DNA of 44,353 bases from SIG565 sp045601525 (GTDB lineage: Bacteria; Bacillota; Clostridia; Oscillospirales; Acutalibacteraceae), in NCBI GenBank assembly GCA_045601525.1, contig JAZRZR010000010.1, forward strand, positions 1 to 44,353, read 5' to 3'. Below the pieces are notes generated by a model. It saw only the letters and a program-made list of their open reading frames with translations. It did no database searches and was not told the origin of the DNA. Shown piece by piece: positions 8,458-17,098 of the stretch (its first letter is position 1; each line of letters opens with the position of its first letter). A program made the translations under genes and the position numbers.

Positions 8458-9780
8458 ATGGCGAAACCTGTTATTGCGGTTGTGGGCAGACCTAATGTCG
8501 GAAAATCAACCCTTTTTAATAAGCTTATCGGTCAGCGTTTGTCGATAATAGATGATACTCCCGGTGTTACACGAGATAGAATCTATGGCGATGCCGAGTG
8601 GGCAGGCCGCTCTTTGATGCTTATCGATACAGGCGGTATTGAGCCCAAAACCGATGATTTTATTCTTAAAAGTATGTTAAGACAAGCCCAGCTTGCCATT
8701 GATACGGCCAATGTTATTATTTTTGTAACCGATATAAAAACCGGTGTTACTGCCGCCGATATGGAGGTTGCAACAATGCTCCAAAAAAGCGGTAAACCTA
8801 TAGTGCTTTGTGTTAATAAGTGCGATAAAATCGGTGAACCGCCCCTTGAAATTTACGAGTTTTATAACCTTGGCATCGGCGAGCCGATAGCGGTGTCCTC
8901 GGTGCATGGTCACGGCACGGGCGATTTGCTTGATAAAGTGCTTGAATATTTGCCCGAGGAAGAAAAGGTTGAATTTGATAAGGAAATCGTAAATGTTGCC
9001 ATAATAGGCAAGCCTAATGCGGGTAAATCTTCCCTTGTTAACTGCCTTGCAGGACAAGAGAGGGTGATTGTTTCTTCAGTTGCGGGAACAACCAGAGATG
9101 CTATAGACACCCTTATTGAAAACGAGTACGGCAGTTTTAATTTTATTGATACTGCAGGTCTTCGCCGTAAAAGCAAGGTAGAGGACAATATTGAAAAATA
9201 CAGCGTTTTGCGTGCCCAAATGGCTATTGAACGCAGTGATGTTTGCGTTATTATGCTTGACGGCGTTGAGGGCTTTACCGAGCAGGATTCCAAGGTTGCG
9301 GGACTGGCTCTCGAGCAAGGCAAGGCCTGTGTAATAGCCGTTAATAAATGGGATATTGTTGAAAAAGACGGTAAGACTATGGACACATACAGGAAAAAGC
9401 TTATGAATGATTTTTCCTTTATGTCCTATGCTCCGATAATATTTATTTCGGCAAAAACGGGTCAGCGTATTGACCGTCTTTTTGAGCTTATAAACTATGT
9501 TTACGCTCAAAATACAATGCGTATATCCACAGGTATGCTCAATGATATTTTGGCCGATGCCACAGCCCGTGTGCAACCGCCAACCGATAAGGGCAAACGC
9601 CTTAAAATTTATTATATGACTCAGGCATCAACTAAACCGCCAACCTTTGTTTGCTTTTGTAATAATGCCGAGCTGTTCCATTTTTCGTATCAGCGCTATC
9701 TTGAAAATCAGATACGTTCATCCTTCGGCCTTGAGGGTACACCCGTGAGGTTTGTTATCAGAGAAAGAGGAGAAAAATAG
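8458..9780 (+). CDS. der: Ribosome-assembly GTPase Der (EngA)
   Basis: Der acts in 50S subunit maturation. The 440-residue length is normal. It has two tandem G domains: first P-loop GRPNVGKST near 10-18 with DTPGVTRDR, and second P-loop GKPNAGKSS near 184-192 with AGTTRDAIDT. NKCD and NKWD are the G4 motifs. A KH-like C-terminal domain ends with FVIRERGEK. It starts two bases after the DUF512 stop, and its stop overlaps the plsY start by one base, so translational coupling is likely. Confidence 0.97.
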   Translation: MAKPVIAVVGRPNVGKSTLFNKLIGQRLSIIDDTPGVTRDRIYGDAEWAGRSLMLIDTGGIEPKTDDFILKSMLRQAQLAIDTANVIIFVTDIKTGVTAADMEVATMLQKSGKPIVLCVNKCDKIGEPPLEIYEFYNLGIGEPIAVSSVHGHGTGDLLDKVLEYLPEEEKVEFDKEIVNVAIIGKPNAGKSSLVNCLAGQERVIVSSVAGTTRDAIDTLIENEYGSFNFIDTAGLRRKSKVEDNIEKYSVLRAQMAIERSDVCVIMLDGVEGFTEQDSKVAGLALEQGKACVIAVNKWDIVEKDGKTMDTYRKKLMNDFSFMSYAPIIFISAKTGQRIDRLFELINYVYAQNTMRISTGMLNDILADATARVQPPTDKGKRLKIYYMTQASTKPPTFVCFCNNAELFHFSYQRYLENQIRSSFGLEGTPVRFVIRERGEK

Positions 9781-10436
9781 TGTTAATTCTTTATCTTTTT
9801 ATAGCTGCTGTATTGGGCTATGTTTTTGGCAGTATAAACTTTGCAGTTATTTTTGCAAAGGCCTTTGGCAATGTTGATGTGCGCGATGTCGGAAGCGGTA
9901 ATGCGGGTGCCACAAATGCTATGCGTGTTTCTAAAAAGGCAGGTATTTTAACCTTTGTTTTTGATGCGCTTAAGGGATTTTTTGCCGCAGGCTCAGGGCT
10001 TCTTGTTATGAACCTCTTAGCAAACGGCGCATTCAATAATCTTGGTGCTATTATAGGCGGCCTTTTTTGTATGATAGGACATTGCTGGCCCGTTTTCTTT
10101 GAATTTAGAGGCGGCAAAGGTGTTGCTACCTGTGTAGGCATATTTGCGATTTGTTGTCCTGTGGCAATTATTATAGGTCTTGCGGTTTTCGCAATCACTT
10201 TGGCTATAAGTAAAATGGTGTCTTTAGGCTCGCTTTTGGCAACAACTACGGTTGTAGCGATAACTCTTTACTGGGTGTGGACACATCTTTTAGCAAGCAT
10301 ATCCCTTATAGAACCAATAACTATCTCGGTTATTGTGTTCTCAATGGGTGCTATCATTTTTATAAAGCATAAGGAAAACATCAAAAGACTTATTAAGGGA
10401 GAAGAACGCAGGTTCACACTTAAAAAGGAGAAATAA
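9780..10436 (+). CDS. plsY: Acyl-phosphate:glycerol-3-phosphate acyltransferase PlsY
   Basis: PlsY makes lysophosphatidic acid, the first committed membrane phospholipid precursor, from acyl-phosphate and glycerol-3-phosphate. The 218-residue polytopic membrane protein shows the conserved GSINFAVIFAK, GSGNAGATNAMR (about 40-51) and FRGGKGVAT (about 112-120) motifs. The GTG start shares its first base with the der stop, and its own TAA overlaps the gpsA ATG by one base. Neighbouring gpsA supplies the glycerol-3-phosphate substrate. Confidence 0.96.
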   Translation: MLILYLFIAAVLGYVFGSINFAVIFAKAFGNVDVRDVGSGNAGATNAMRVSKKAGILTFVFDALKGFFAAGSGLLVMNLLANGAFNNLGAIIGGLFCMIGHCWPVFFEFRGGKGVATCVGIFAICCPVAIIIGLAVFAITLAISKMVSLGSLLATTTVVAITLYWVWTHLLASISLIEPITISVIVFSMGAIIFIKHKENIKRLIKGEERRFTLKKEK

Positions 10437-11419
10437 TGGCAAAAATTACAGTTTTAGGTCTTGGTGGCTGGGGCATGGGCTTAGCCTTGGCGGCACATTT
10501 TTCGGGTAATAGTGTTTCAATGTGGTCGCCATTTGTTGACGAGGCCGAAGCCCTTAAGTCAACCCGTAAAAACGATAAGCTCTTAAAGGGTATAGTGCTA
10601 CCCGAGGAAATAGAGATTACAACTGATTTATCGGTTGCAAATGAAAGCAATATCGCGGTGATTGCGGTGCCCTCAAATGCCGTAAGGCAAACCGCTAAAA
10701 GACTAAACGAGATAGGTTTTAACGGAATAATAGTAAGTGCTTCAAAGGGCTTTGAAAAGGGAAGTTTACTCCGTATGTCCGAGATAATTGCCTCAGAAAA
10801 CCAAGCGGCCGATGTAGTTGTTCTTACTGGACCTACTCACGCTGAGGAGGTTTCAAGGCGTATTCCCACCTCGATGGTTGCGGTTTCTAAAAGTAAAGCG
10901 GCGGCAGTAGCAGTGCAGGAAGCGTTTTTAAGCGAGAGCCTTCGCATCTACATAGGTGATGATATTATAGGTGCCGAAATTGGCGGTGCAGTTAAAAACA
11001 TAATTGCCGTTTGTGCTGGCTTTTGCAGTGGTATGGGTCTTGGTGATAATACCAAAGCTGCCCTTGTAACAAGAGGCCTTTCGGAAATGACAAGGCTTGG
11101 TATCGCTATGGGGGCCGACCAAAAAACCTTTTCAGGTCTTACGGGCGTTGGGGACCTTATAGTAACCTGTCTCTCCGAGCATAGCCGAAACAACCGTTTC
11201 GGTAAGCTGATAGGCGAGGGAGTACCTGTAAAAGAGGCGCTCGAACAAGTAGGCACGGTTGAGGGTTATTATGCCGCCGCAAATGTTCATTTGCTTTGCG
11301 AAAAATATAAAATAGAACTACCTATAATGGAACAGTGCTATGAGGTTTTGTATAATGGCAAACAACCAGTACCTGTTGTAAAAGAGCTAATGCTCCGCCC
11401 TGCAAAAAGTGAAAATTAA
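10436..11419 (+). CDS. gpsA: NAD(P)-dependent glycerol-3-phosphate dehydrogenase
   Basis: Reduces dihydroxyacetone phosphate to sn-glycerol-3-phosphate for lipid synthesis. The 327 residues start with the Rossmann motif LGLGGWGMGLA (about 6-16). SASKGFEKGS, LTGPTHAEEV and the substrate-site GAEIGGAVKNIIAVCAG are typical. LTGVGDLIVTC and RNNRFGKLIGEG lie in the C-terminal helical domain. It is coupled to plsY by a one-base overlap and closes the transcription unit at a strong terminator. Confidence 0.97.
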   Translation: MAKITVLGLGGWGMGLALAAHFSGNSVSMWSPFVDEAEALKSTRKNDKLLKGIVLPEEIEITTDLSVANESNIAVIAVPSNAVRQTAKRLNEIGFNGIIVSASKGFEKGSLLRMSEIIASENQAADVVVLTGPTHAEEVSRRIPTSMVAVSKSKAAAVAVQEAFLSESLRIYIGDDIIGAEIGGAVKNIIAVCAGFCSGMGLGDNTKAALVTRGLSEMTRLGIAMGADQKTFSGLTGVGDLIVTCLSEHSRNNRFGKLIGEGVPVKEALEQVGTVEGYYAAANVHLLCEKYKIELPIMEQCYEVLYNGKQPVPVVKELMLRPAKSEN

Positions 11420-11420
11420 A

Positions 11421-11452
11421 ACGAGGCGTCGTGTGACGCCTCGTTTTTTTTA
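11421..11452 (+). terminator. Intrinsic terminator after gpsA
   Basis: ACGAGGCGTC / GACGCCTCGT with a GTGT loop and an eight-T tail. Confidence 0.92.
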
Positions 11453-11604
11453 TTTCTTTTTGCCGAGGTGGGTTTCCCCGCACCCGATTTTCCTATAATG
11501 CAATACATTTTTCCCTTTTCAAATTCAAAAGAAATGTTTTGCAAAATCCTTTCGTTTTGTTATTTTACACAAAAGGGGGGGTGATATTTGTGCAAAAAAG
11601 AGAA

Positions 11605-11633
11605 TTGAATATTGATTAAAAATTTGTTAAAAT
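11605..11633 (+). promoter_or_regulatory. Putative promoter of LRR-A with upstream TTGTGCAAAAAA motif
   Basis: TTGAAT (11605-11610), 17 bp, TAAAAT (11628-11633). The TTGTGC-plus-A-run motif found upstream of other LRR genes here starts at 11588. The rest of 11453-11587 shows no gene or clear structure. Alternative overlapping A/T-rich hexamers exist, so the exact promoter is uncertain. Confidence 0.5.
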
Positions 11634-11660
11634 ATTATAGTTATTAAAGGAGGTTTTTTT

Positions 11661-12899
11661 ATGAAAAAACTTATTGCAAGTTTAATCGTTTCATTGTTGC
11701 TCCTTTCGGTTTGTTTCGTTGCGGCTATGCCCGCAAGTGCGACCGATGGTGTAAATTACGATGATTGGCTAATTTTTGATGGCGCGATTATTGAGTATTG
11801 CGGCAGTGATGCCGAAGTAGTAGTTCCTACTGTTGATGCCGATGGTTTGCCGATTACTAAGATTGAGGGCTCTGCCTTTGCGGGCAAAGAAAATGCCTTC
11901 AATACCACACTTGAAAAGGTAGTTATTCCTGAAGGTATTACCGAGATTGGCGGAAGAGCATTTGAGTTTTGTGATGCCTTGGTTGAGGTATCCCTTCCTT
12001 ACTCACTCGAAAAGGTTGGTCAGGCACTTTTCCGCTATTGCAATCTTACCGAGATTAGAATTCCCGGTAATATTAAGGAAGTTCCCGGCGATTTCACAAC
12101 AGGTTGCCCGATTGCAGAATACGTAATCTCTTATGGTGTTGAGGTTTTTGCAAACCGCTCAATCACCGTTGGTGCCGGTTGTGAGGAAATTATTTTCCCG
12201 AAATCAGTTTATGAAATTCAGGGTAGGGCAAGCGCTTATTTGGAAAATGATGCCGGTGCCGTTGAAACCGGCCGTCTTGAATTCTACATAACAAATGATG
12301 AGTGTAAGATTGGTTATTCTGATGGCAGTAGTTTCTATGAGTCTTGGAATGGTGCTGAACGCGGTGCCGCATTCGAGGTTCAAAGGAATGTTGATAAAAA
12401 CTGGTATAACAAGTACACACAAATGCACATCTACGGTCTTGAAGACGGTAATATTGCGCAGTATGTAAAAGACTATATGTCCAATGGTGATAAACCTTGG
12501 GAGTATGCGGTTTTCCACGGCTTATCTAAGGAAGACCTTGACGAAAAGGCACAGTATTGCAAGGATAATGCAACACCAAAGCCCGAAGAAACCGGTAAAA
12601 AGAACGAAGATAAAGATAACGATGATAGCAGTGATGATGACAAAGACAACACTTCATCTAACAAAAAGGATAAGGACACTGCATCAACAGGTATAGACAG
12701 CAGTCTTCTTATAACAATTGTTATTTGTGCAACAGTTGTAATTCTTTTGATTGTTGTAGCTGTGGTTTTAATTGTTATCTTCTCAAACAAGAAAAAGAAG
12801 AAAAAGAAAAAAGCAAAGGCCAAGGCACCCGTTGAAGAAATTCCTCTTGAGGAAGCACCTGCCGAGGAAGCCGTTGCTGAAGAAAAAGGAGAAGAATAG
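11661..12899 (+). CDS. LRR-A: membrane-anchored BspA-like leucine-rich repeat protein
   Basis: A 412-residue surface protein. A signal peptide ends at ASA near residue 29. Residues 30-300 form an ectodomain opening GVNYDDWLIFDGAIIEYCG, followed by LRR_5/BspA-type repeats such as LEKVVIPEGITEIGGRAFEF and LTEIRIPGN. A charged Asp/Lys/Ser linker (about 305-345) leads to a transmembrane helix (about 348-374). Then comes an eight-Lys run and an acidic tail with EE-(A/I)P-xEE repeats. The positive-inside rule puts this tail in the cytoplasm (type I topology). AAAGGAGG precedes the ATG. BspA-like proteins often bind host or polymer surfaces; the ligand here is unknown. LRR-B, -C and -D are paralogs. 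Confidence 0.85.
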   Translation: MKKLIASLIVSLLLLSVCFVAAMPASATDGVNYDDWLIFDGAIIEYCGSDAEVVVPTVDADGLPITKIEGSAFAGKENAFNTTLEKVVIPEGITEIGGRAFEFCDALVEVSLPYSLEKVGQALFRYCNLTEIRIPGNIKEVPGDFTTGCPIAEYVISYGVEVFANRSITVGAGCEEIIFPKSVYEIQGRASAYLENDAGAVETGRLEFYITNDECKIGYSDGSSFYESWNGAERGAAFEVQRNVDKNWYNKYTQMHIYGLEDGNIAQYVKDYMSNGDKPWEYAVFHGLSKEDLDEKAQYCKDNATPKPEETGKKNEDKDNDDSSDDDKDNTSSNKKDKDTASTGIDSSLLITIVICATVVILLIVVAVVLIVIFSNKKKKKKKKAKAKAPVEEIPLEEAPAEEAVAEEKGEE

Positions 12900-12907
12900 A
12901 TAAAACA

Positions 12908-12937
12908 AAAAGCGAGGTGGAAGCACCTCGCTTTTTT
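12908..12937 (+). terminator. Bidirectional terminator between LRR-A and the FAD gene
   Basis: GCGAGGTG / CACCTCGC with a GAAG loop, flanked by an A run on the left and a T run on the right. It can serve LRR-A on + and the convergent oxidoreductase on -. Confidence 0.9.
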
Positions 12938-12944
12938 ATGTTTT

Positions 12945-14327
12945 TTATTCTTGGGTTTTGCCATAGATATGGTCGGCAACATAAAGACCCATAGCGCCGC
13001 TTTGTGAAAGACCTCTTGTGATACCGCTGCCATCACCTATTAGATAGATGCCGTCAAGTATCTCAAAATGTCCGTTATGGGCGGGTTTGATTGAATAATA
13101 TTTATTTTCACATCCGTAAAGAAGTGTATCATCGTTGGCACAACCGGGGGCCACCTTGTCAAGAGCATAGATGGTTTCGATAATGTTTGTTAATGCACGA
13201 TAGGGCATAACTATCGAAAGGTCACCCGCAAAGGCCTTGAGTGTTGGCACAACGCTGTTAGCAGAGAGGCGATGCTCGTTTGTGCGGCGACCTCTTATTA
13301 AATCACCGAAGCGCTGAACTATAATATTGCCCTCGCCCGCAAAGTTCATATTGCGTGCAATGTTTTGGGCATATTCGGTGGGTTTTGTAAAGTCACCCGC
13401 AAAGTGAATAGAAGAAAGAATTGCAAAGTTGCAATTGTCGGTTTTCTTTTCCTTTTCGGCATATGAGTGACCATTGGCGGTGATTACACCATCGTTATTC
13501 TCGGCCGATACAAGACCGCCCTGATTAAAGCAAAACATACGTGTTCTATCCTCAAATGTTTTGGTGCGGTAGAGAATTTTCGGCTCGTAAATCTTTTCGG
13601 AAAACTCACGCCAGATAGAATCTTTCATCTCAACTCTAACGCCGATATCAACACTGTTTGCACCAATTGTGATATCAAATTTGTTGCAAACTGCAGTTAC
13701 AAAAGCGGCGCCGCTTCGGCCTGTTGCGATAACAACTTTTTCGGCCTCTATCTTTTCGGTTTCTCCCTTGCAAACGGTTGAAAGGATATAACCGTTATCG
13801 CATTTTTCGATATCGGTGCAGTCAGTCAGGCTTGTAAGTCTAACACCCTCTTTTTCAAGCCACTTAATAATGGCAAGCATGGTGTTGAAGTTCTTATCAG
13901 TGCCTAAATGTCTTACATTCATATCAAGCAGTCTTAAGTTGTTTTGCAAGCACTTGAGTTTTAGGTCTTCATTAGAACGGTATAGCTCGGGATAATCGGT
14001 TGAAAACTCACGCAAAATATCATCAACCATATCGATGTATTTCATTGCGGTGAATTCATCAAGCTCCTCACCCATAGTACCGCCGTAGGCAGTACCAAGG
14101 TTAAACTTACCGTCCGAAAAAGCGCCCGCACCCGCATAACCGCTTGTGATACTGCATATTTTACAGTGAACACATTTTTTGTTATGTCCCGCAGGACAGT
14201 GGCGTTTTTCAAGGCTAAATCCCTTTTCGATAATAATGATTTTACTGCTCGAGCAGTTGCGTTTTGCCTGATATGCTGCCATAAGACCGCCTATACCGCC
14301 GCCGATAATTGCAATGTCGTAAATCAT
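12945..14327 (-). CDS. FAD-dependent oxidoreductase (COG2509-like)
   Basis: A 460-residue flavoprotein. The N terminus has the FAD dinucleotide motif IIGGGIGGLMAAYQ (about 7-20), and the C terminus has the second FAD motif YLIGDGSGITRGLSQSGAMG. The segment CPAGHNKKCVHCKICSITSG (about 45-64) with four Cys, followed by GAGAFSDGKFNLG, is characteristic of the COG2509 group of uncharacterised FAD-dependent dehydrogenases. The substrate is unknown. A GAGGTA ribosome site precedes the ATG. It lies downstream of rpmB on the same strand, with a weak hairpin between, and converges on LRR-A. Confidence 0.85.
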   Translation of the reverse strand: MIYDIAIIGGGIGGLMAAYQAKRNCSSSKIIIIEKGFSLEKRHCPAGHNKKCVHCKICSITSGYAGAGAFSDGKFNLGTAYGGTMGEELDEFTAMKYIDMVDDILREFSTDYPELYRSNEDLKLKCLQNNLRLLDMNVRHLGTDKNFNTMLAIIKWLEKEGVRLTSLTDCTDIEKCDNGYILSTVCKGETEKIEAEKVVIATGRSGAAFVTAVCNKFDITIGANSVDIGVRVEMKDSIWREFSEKIYEPKILYRTKTFEDRTRMFCFNQGGLVSAENNDGVITANGHSYAEKEKKTDNCNFAILSSIHFAGDFTKPTEYAQNIARNMNFAGEGNIIVQRFGDLIRGRRTNEHRLSANSVVPTLKAFAGDLSIVMPYRALTNIIETIYALDKVAPGCANDDTLLYGCENKYYSIKPAHNGHFEILDGIYLIGDGSGITRGLSQSGAMGLYVADHIYGKTQE

Positions 14328-14349
14328 AAAATTACCTCATTTCAGTAAG

Positions 14350-14382
14350 AAACGGTGTGTTCTTAGAAAGACCACACCGTTT
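14350..14382 (-). terminator. Hairpin downstream of rpmB
   Basis: AAACGGTGTG (14350-14359) pairs with CACACCGTTT (14373-14382). On the minus strand it follows the rpmB stop with a short, interrupted T tract, so termination may be partial. Confidence 0.6.
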
Positions 14383-14407
14383 TTGCTTTGTTATTTCTCG
14401 AATTTAA

Positions 14408-14596
14408 TTAGATAGCGCGTGTAACTTTGCCAGAACGCAAACAACGGGTGCAGGCGTTAATACGACACGGTGTACCGTTAACGATAGCCTTTACTTTTTT
14501 AACGTTAGGCTGCCAGGTTCTGTTAGAACGTCTATGTGAGTGAGAAACTTTAATACCAAAAGCGATTTGTTTACCGCAGACATCACATTTAGCCAT
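14408..14596 (-). CDS. rpmB: 50S ribosomal protein L28
   Basis: A 62-residue L28 starting MAKCDVCGKQ. Two Cys pairs (CDVC; CTRC near the C terminus) give the zinc-binding form, and SHSHRRSNRTWQPN and INACTRCLRSGKV are family signatures. The start at 14596 is fixed by the AAGGAGGTG ribosome site just upstream; longer in-frame starts would put non-conserved residues before it. Confidence 0.96.
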   Translation of the reverse strand: MAKCDVCGKQIAFGIKVSHSHRRSNRTWQPNVKKVKAIVNGTPCRINACTRCLRSGKVTRAI

Positions 14597-14651
14597 AGTC
14601 TGCACCTCCTTAAATGAAGATATAGTGACTTGCGTCACACTCGTAATGAAC

Positions 14652-14680
14652 ATTATAATAGAAAACTCACAATAATGCAA
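14652..14680 (-). promoter_or_regulatory. Promoter of rpmB
   Basis: On the minus strand TTGCAT (14680-14675), a 17-bp spacer and TATAAT (14657-14652). The leader contains a small GTGAC-GCAA-GTCAC hairpin. Confidence 0.75.
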
Positions 14681-14761
14681 GCATTTTTTTCAAAAAAAGC
14701 AATTTGCATATTAAAATGCGTTGATAAGAGCCTCGCTTTTGAGCAGTTTGCAAAATAAGAC

Positions 14762-14790
14762 TTGAAAAAAGTCGAAAAAAGCCGTAATAT
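14762..14790 (+). promoter_or_regulatory. Promoter of the dCMP deaminase gene
   Basis: TTGAAA (14762-14767), a 17-bp spacer and TAATAT (14785-14790). This promoter lies inside the longest open frame, which argues for the downstream TTG start at 14810. Confidence 0.65.
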
Positions 14791-14809
14791 ATATGATGAG
14801 GTGATATTT

Positions 14810-15289
14810 TTGAAAAGGAAAACTTATTTATCTTGGGACGAGTATTTTATGGGCATCGCCCTCTTGTCCTCACAGCGCAGTAAGGACCCCTCGACACAGG
14901 TTGGAGCCTGTATAGTTGATAAGAACAACAAAATTTTATCAATGGGCTATAATGGTATGCCTTGTCATTGTAGTGATGATGAGTATCCTTGGGAAAACAA
15001 GGGTGAACCATTGGACACAAAGTATTTATATGTATGCCATGCCGAACTTAATGCTATTCTTAACTATGGCGGCGGCTCACTTGCAGGCGCAAAGGTTTAC
15101 ACAACACTTTTCCCTTGTAACGAGTGCGCAAAGGCAATTATTCAATCGGGCATTACTGATGTTATTTATATGTGTGATAAATATGCCGAAACCGATTCAG
15201 TTGTTGCATCAAAGCGTATGTTTGATACCGCAGGTGTTAAGTATAGACGTTATGAGCAAACCAAAAACACAGTTGAATTGAAGTTATAA
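14810..15289 (+). CDS. dCMP deaminase / ComEB-like cytidine deaminase-fold protein
   Basis: Deaminates dCMP to dUMP for dTTP synthesis, or has a ComEB-like role. The zinc and catalytic motif HAELNAIL, with its proton-shuttle Glu, and the second zinc motif PCNECAKAI are intact, as is the SKDPSTQVGACIVD start of the domain. Length is 159 residues from the TTG at 14810, chosen because GATGAGGTGAT lies at ideal spacing and the family start (KTYLSWDEYFMGIA) follows immediately. A longer frame opens at 14762 but would contain the promoter. It is monocistronic between the divergent rpmB and LRR-B. Confidence 0.9.
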   Translation: MKRKTYLSWDEYFMGIALLSSQRSKDPSTQVGACIVDKNNKILSMGYNGMPCHCSDDEYPWENKGEPLDTKYLYVCHAELNAILNYGGGSLAGAKVYTTLFPCNECAKAIIQSGITDVIYMCDKYAETDSVVASKRMFDTAGVKYRRYEQTKNTVELKL

Positions 15290-15297
15290 CAATAGTA

Positions 15298-15333
15298 TTT
15301 GTTAATTGTGCAAAAATTAACAAACTGTTTTTT
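15298..15333 (+). terminator. A/T-rich terminator after the deaminase gene
   Basis: TTTGTTAATT / AATTAACAAA (10 bp, seven-base loop), followed by CTGTTTTTT. The loop carries part of the TTGTGCAAAAA motif also seen upstream of other LRR genes. Confidence 0.65.
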
Positions 15334-15404
15334 GTAAAAAGTCACAATAGCAATTATCGGTTATATAAGGTAAAATAATAGTGTATAAAAAAGGAGGCTT
15401 TTAT

Positions 15405-16661
15405 ATGAAAAAATTGTTAGCAAGCCTTATCGTATCTTTAATGCTTCTTTCAGTTTGCATAGTTGCAGCAGTTCCTGCAAGTGCGGCTGATGGTGTAAAT
15501 TACGATGATTGGCTAATTTTCGATGGCGCAATTGTTGAGTATTGCGGCAGTGATGCTGAAGTAGTAGTTCCTACTGTTGATGCTGATGGTTTGCCGATTA
15601 CCAAGATTGAAGGTTCTGCTTTTGCAGGTACTGAACAAAACCACAATACTACACTTGAAAAGGTAGTTATCCCTGAGGGTATCACCGAGCTTGGCGGTTG
15701 TGTATTTGAGTATTGCGAGAACTTGATCGAGGTTTCTTTGCCTTATTCACTTGAAAAGGCCGGTCACTCTCTTTTCCGTTATTGCAATCTTACTGAAATC
15801 AAAATCCCCGGTAACCTTAAGGAAATCCCTTCGGACTTTACAACAGGTTGCCCCATTTCCGAGTTTGTAATTTCTTATGGTGTTGAGGTGTTCACGCATG
15901 GTTCAATCACCGTAGGCGCAGGCTGTGAGGAAATTATCTTCCCGAAATCAGTTTATGAAATTCAGGGTAGAACCGCTTGCTATCTTAAAAATGATGCAGG
16001 CGATGCTAACGGCCGTTTAGAGTTCTACATACTTAATGATGATTGCAAAATCGGTTATTCAGACGGTAGCGAGCAGTGGTATAAACGTTGGAACGGCGCT
16101 GAGCGCGGTGCTGCTTTCGAGGTTCCCACCAACTTTAACTATGACCCCGTTTGGTACAGCAAGTTTACACAAATGCATATTTACGGTCTTGATGGCGGTA
16201 ATATTCAGCAGTATGTAAAGGACTTTATGTCTAACGGCGATAAGCCTTGGGAATATGCTGTATTCCACGGTATCGAAAAGAGCGAAATCGATGAGAAGAA
16301 CCAGTGGTGTAAGGACAATGCAGTTCCGAAGCCCGACGAAGATTCCAAGAATGAAGATAAGGACAATGATAAGTCAAATAAAGACGATGAGGACGACGAT
16401 AATGGTTCTTCAAACAAGAAGAACAATAACAATGCCGCTTCATCAGGTATTGATTCAACAACACTTATCCTTATCATTGCAATTGCCGGTGGTTTCTTCC
16501 TTCTTATCATAATCGTAGTTGTAGTTCTCGTTATCGTAATGGGTAGCAAGAAAAAGAAGAAGAAAAAGAAAAAGGTTAAGGTTGACGCTCCCGTAGAGGA
16601 AGCCGTAGCCGAGGAAGCTCCCGTAGAGGAAGCAGCCGAAGAAAAAGGCGAAGAAGAATAA
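15405..16661 (+). CDS. LRR-B: membrane-anchored BspA-like leucine-rich repeat protein
   Basis: A 418-residue paralog closest to LRR-A: the first 70 residues of the mature region are almost identical, with long stretches of identical DNA. A signal peptide ends at ASA (about 26-28). The ectodomain carries LRR_5 repeats (VVIPEGITELGGCVFEYCEN; LTEIKIPGN), then a charged linker with DED and N runs. The transmembrane helix is about 352-378, and a nine-Lys run and an acidic tail with repeated EEAPVEE complete a type I topology. ATG 15405 follows AAGGAGG and the signal peptide begins there; an in-frame GTG 24 bases upstream is less likely. Confidence 0.85.
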   Translation: MKKLLASLIVSLMLLSVCIVAAVPASAADGVNYDDWLIFDGAIVEYCGSDAEVVVPTVDADGLPITKIEGSAFAGTEQNHNTTLEKVVIPEGITELGGCVFEYCENLIEVSLPYSLEKAGHSLFRYCNLTEIKIPGNLKEIPSDFTTGCPISEFVISYGVEVFTHGSITVGAGCEEIIFPKSVYEIQGRTACYLKNDAGDANGRLEFYILNDDCKIGYSDGSEQWYKRWNGAERGAAFEVPTNFNYDPVWYSKFTQMHIYGLDGGNIQQYVKDFMSNGDKPWEYAVFHGIEKSEIDEKNQWCKDNAVPKPDEDSKNEDKDNDKSNKDDEDDDNGSSNKKNNNNAASSGIDSTTLILIIAIAGGFFLLIIIVVVVLVIVMGSKKKKKKKKKVKVDAPVEEAVAEEAPVEEAAEEKGEEE

Positions 16662-16672
16662 TTGAAAATTAG

Positions 16673-16701
16673 CGAGGTGCCAAACGGCACCTCGTTTTTT
16701 T
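16673..16701 (+). terminator. Terminator of LRR-B
   Basis: CGAGGTGCC / GGCACCTCG with an AAAC loop and seven T. Nearly the same stem as after LRR-A and LRR-C. Confidence 0.92.
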
Positions 16702-16705
16702 ATGG

Positions 16706-16805
16706 GCGATGTGGGTGCGGGATGTTGATAATATATAATTGGTTGTTGAGGGCGTCCTCGACATCCCGTACCCATCGCGTAGGGAACGGCCTAAGTGCCG
16801 TTGTG
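16706..16805 (+). repeat. Dispersed palindromic intergenic repeat, copy A
   Basis: Inverted arms 16706-16725 (GCGATGTGGGTGCGGGATGT) and 16761-16778 (ACATCCCGTACCCATCGC) flank a core at 16726-16760. The block continues with CGTAGGGAACGGCCTAAGTG. Related copies lie at 16847, 18393 (reverse) and 21391. No gene is seen in this intergenic space. Confidence 0.75.
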
Positions 16806-16846
16806 CAAATGAAAAATCAAATATGGCAACAACATTGTGTAGGAGA

Positions 16847-16880
16847 TGGCATCCTCGACATCCCGCCCCCCCGTCATACC
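16847..16880 (+). repeat. Partial copy of the dispersed repeat
   Basis: GGCATCCTCGACATCCCGCC matches the GGCGTCCTCGACATCCCG part of copy A in the same orientation. The remainder of the unit is missing. Confidence 0.65.
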
Positions 16881-16994
16881 GTTTTGTTTCAACGCAATCT
16901 CAAGAAACAAATTCAGATAAATAGGAAATATGGGGCAAAACGCAATAGTTAAATTATTAACGAAAAAACGCCTATATAAAAGGCTTTTTGCTAT

Positions 16995-17034
16995 TTTTTT
17001 GCACAAAAAAATCAAGTTTCTTTTGTGCAAAAAA
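16995..17034. repeat. 14-bp perfect inverted repeat upstream of LRR-C
   Basis: TTTTTTGCACAAAA (16995-17008) is the exact reverse complement of TTTTGTGCAAAAAA (17021-17034), 12 bases apart. It ends five bases before the LRR-C -35 element, so it could be an operator or a hairpin ending the upstream space. The right arm contains the TTGTGCAAAAAA motif shared with LRR-A. Confidence 0.7.
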
Positions 17035-17038
17035 TGTA

Positions 17039-17067
17039 TTGTGTTTTATATGCCAAAATGCTATAAT
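17039..17067 (+). promoter_or_regulatory. Promoter of LRR-C
   Basis: TTGTGT (17039-17044), a 17-bp spacer and TATAAT (17062-17067), 32 bases before the ATG. Confidence 0.7.
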
Positions 17068-17098
17068 GATTAGGCAGTAAGTAAAAAGGAGTGTTTTT

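Noticed and set aside
11588..11618. Short leader peptide before LRR-A (GTG with a GGGGGTGAT site, about nine codons)
   Set aside because: It is very short, has no regulatory codon pattern and overlaps the putative promoter; probably chance.
12786..12830. A-rich poly-Lys tract as a programmed frameshift or phase-variable site
   Set aside because: The heptamer is not in the slippery frame and AAG/AAA codons are mixed; no alternative-frame product looks meaningful.
12473..13036. 187-codon minus-strand frame rich in Ser, Phe and Ile over the LRR-A tail
   Set aside because: It is the antisense shadow of the Lys/Glu-rich tail and linker, without a ribosome site; similar shadows occur over LRR-B and LRR-C.
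15298..15324. TTGTTAA...TTAACAA as a second Rex box
   Set aside because: The arms are 11 bases apart instead of four, and a T run follows; it is better read as the deaminase terminator.
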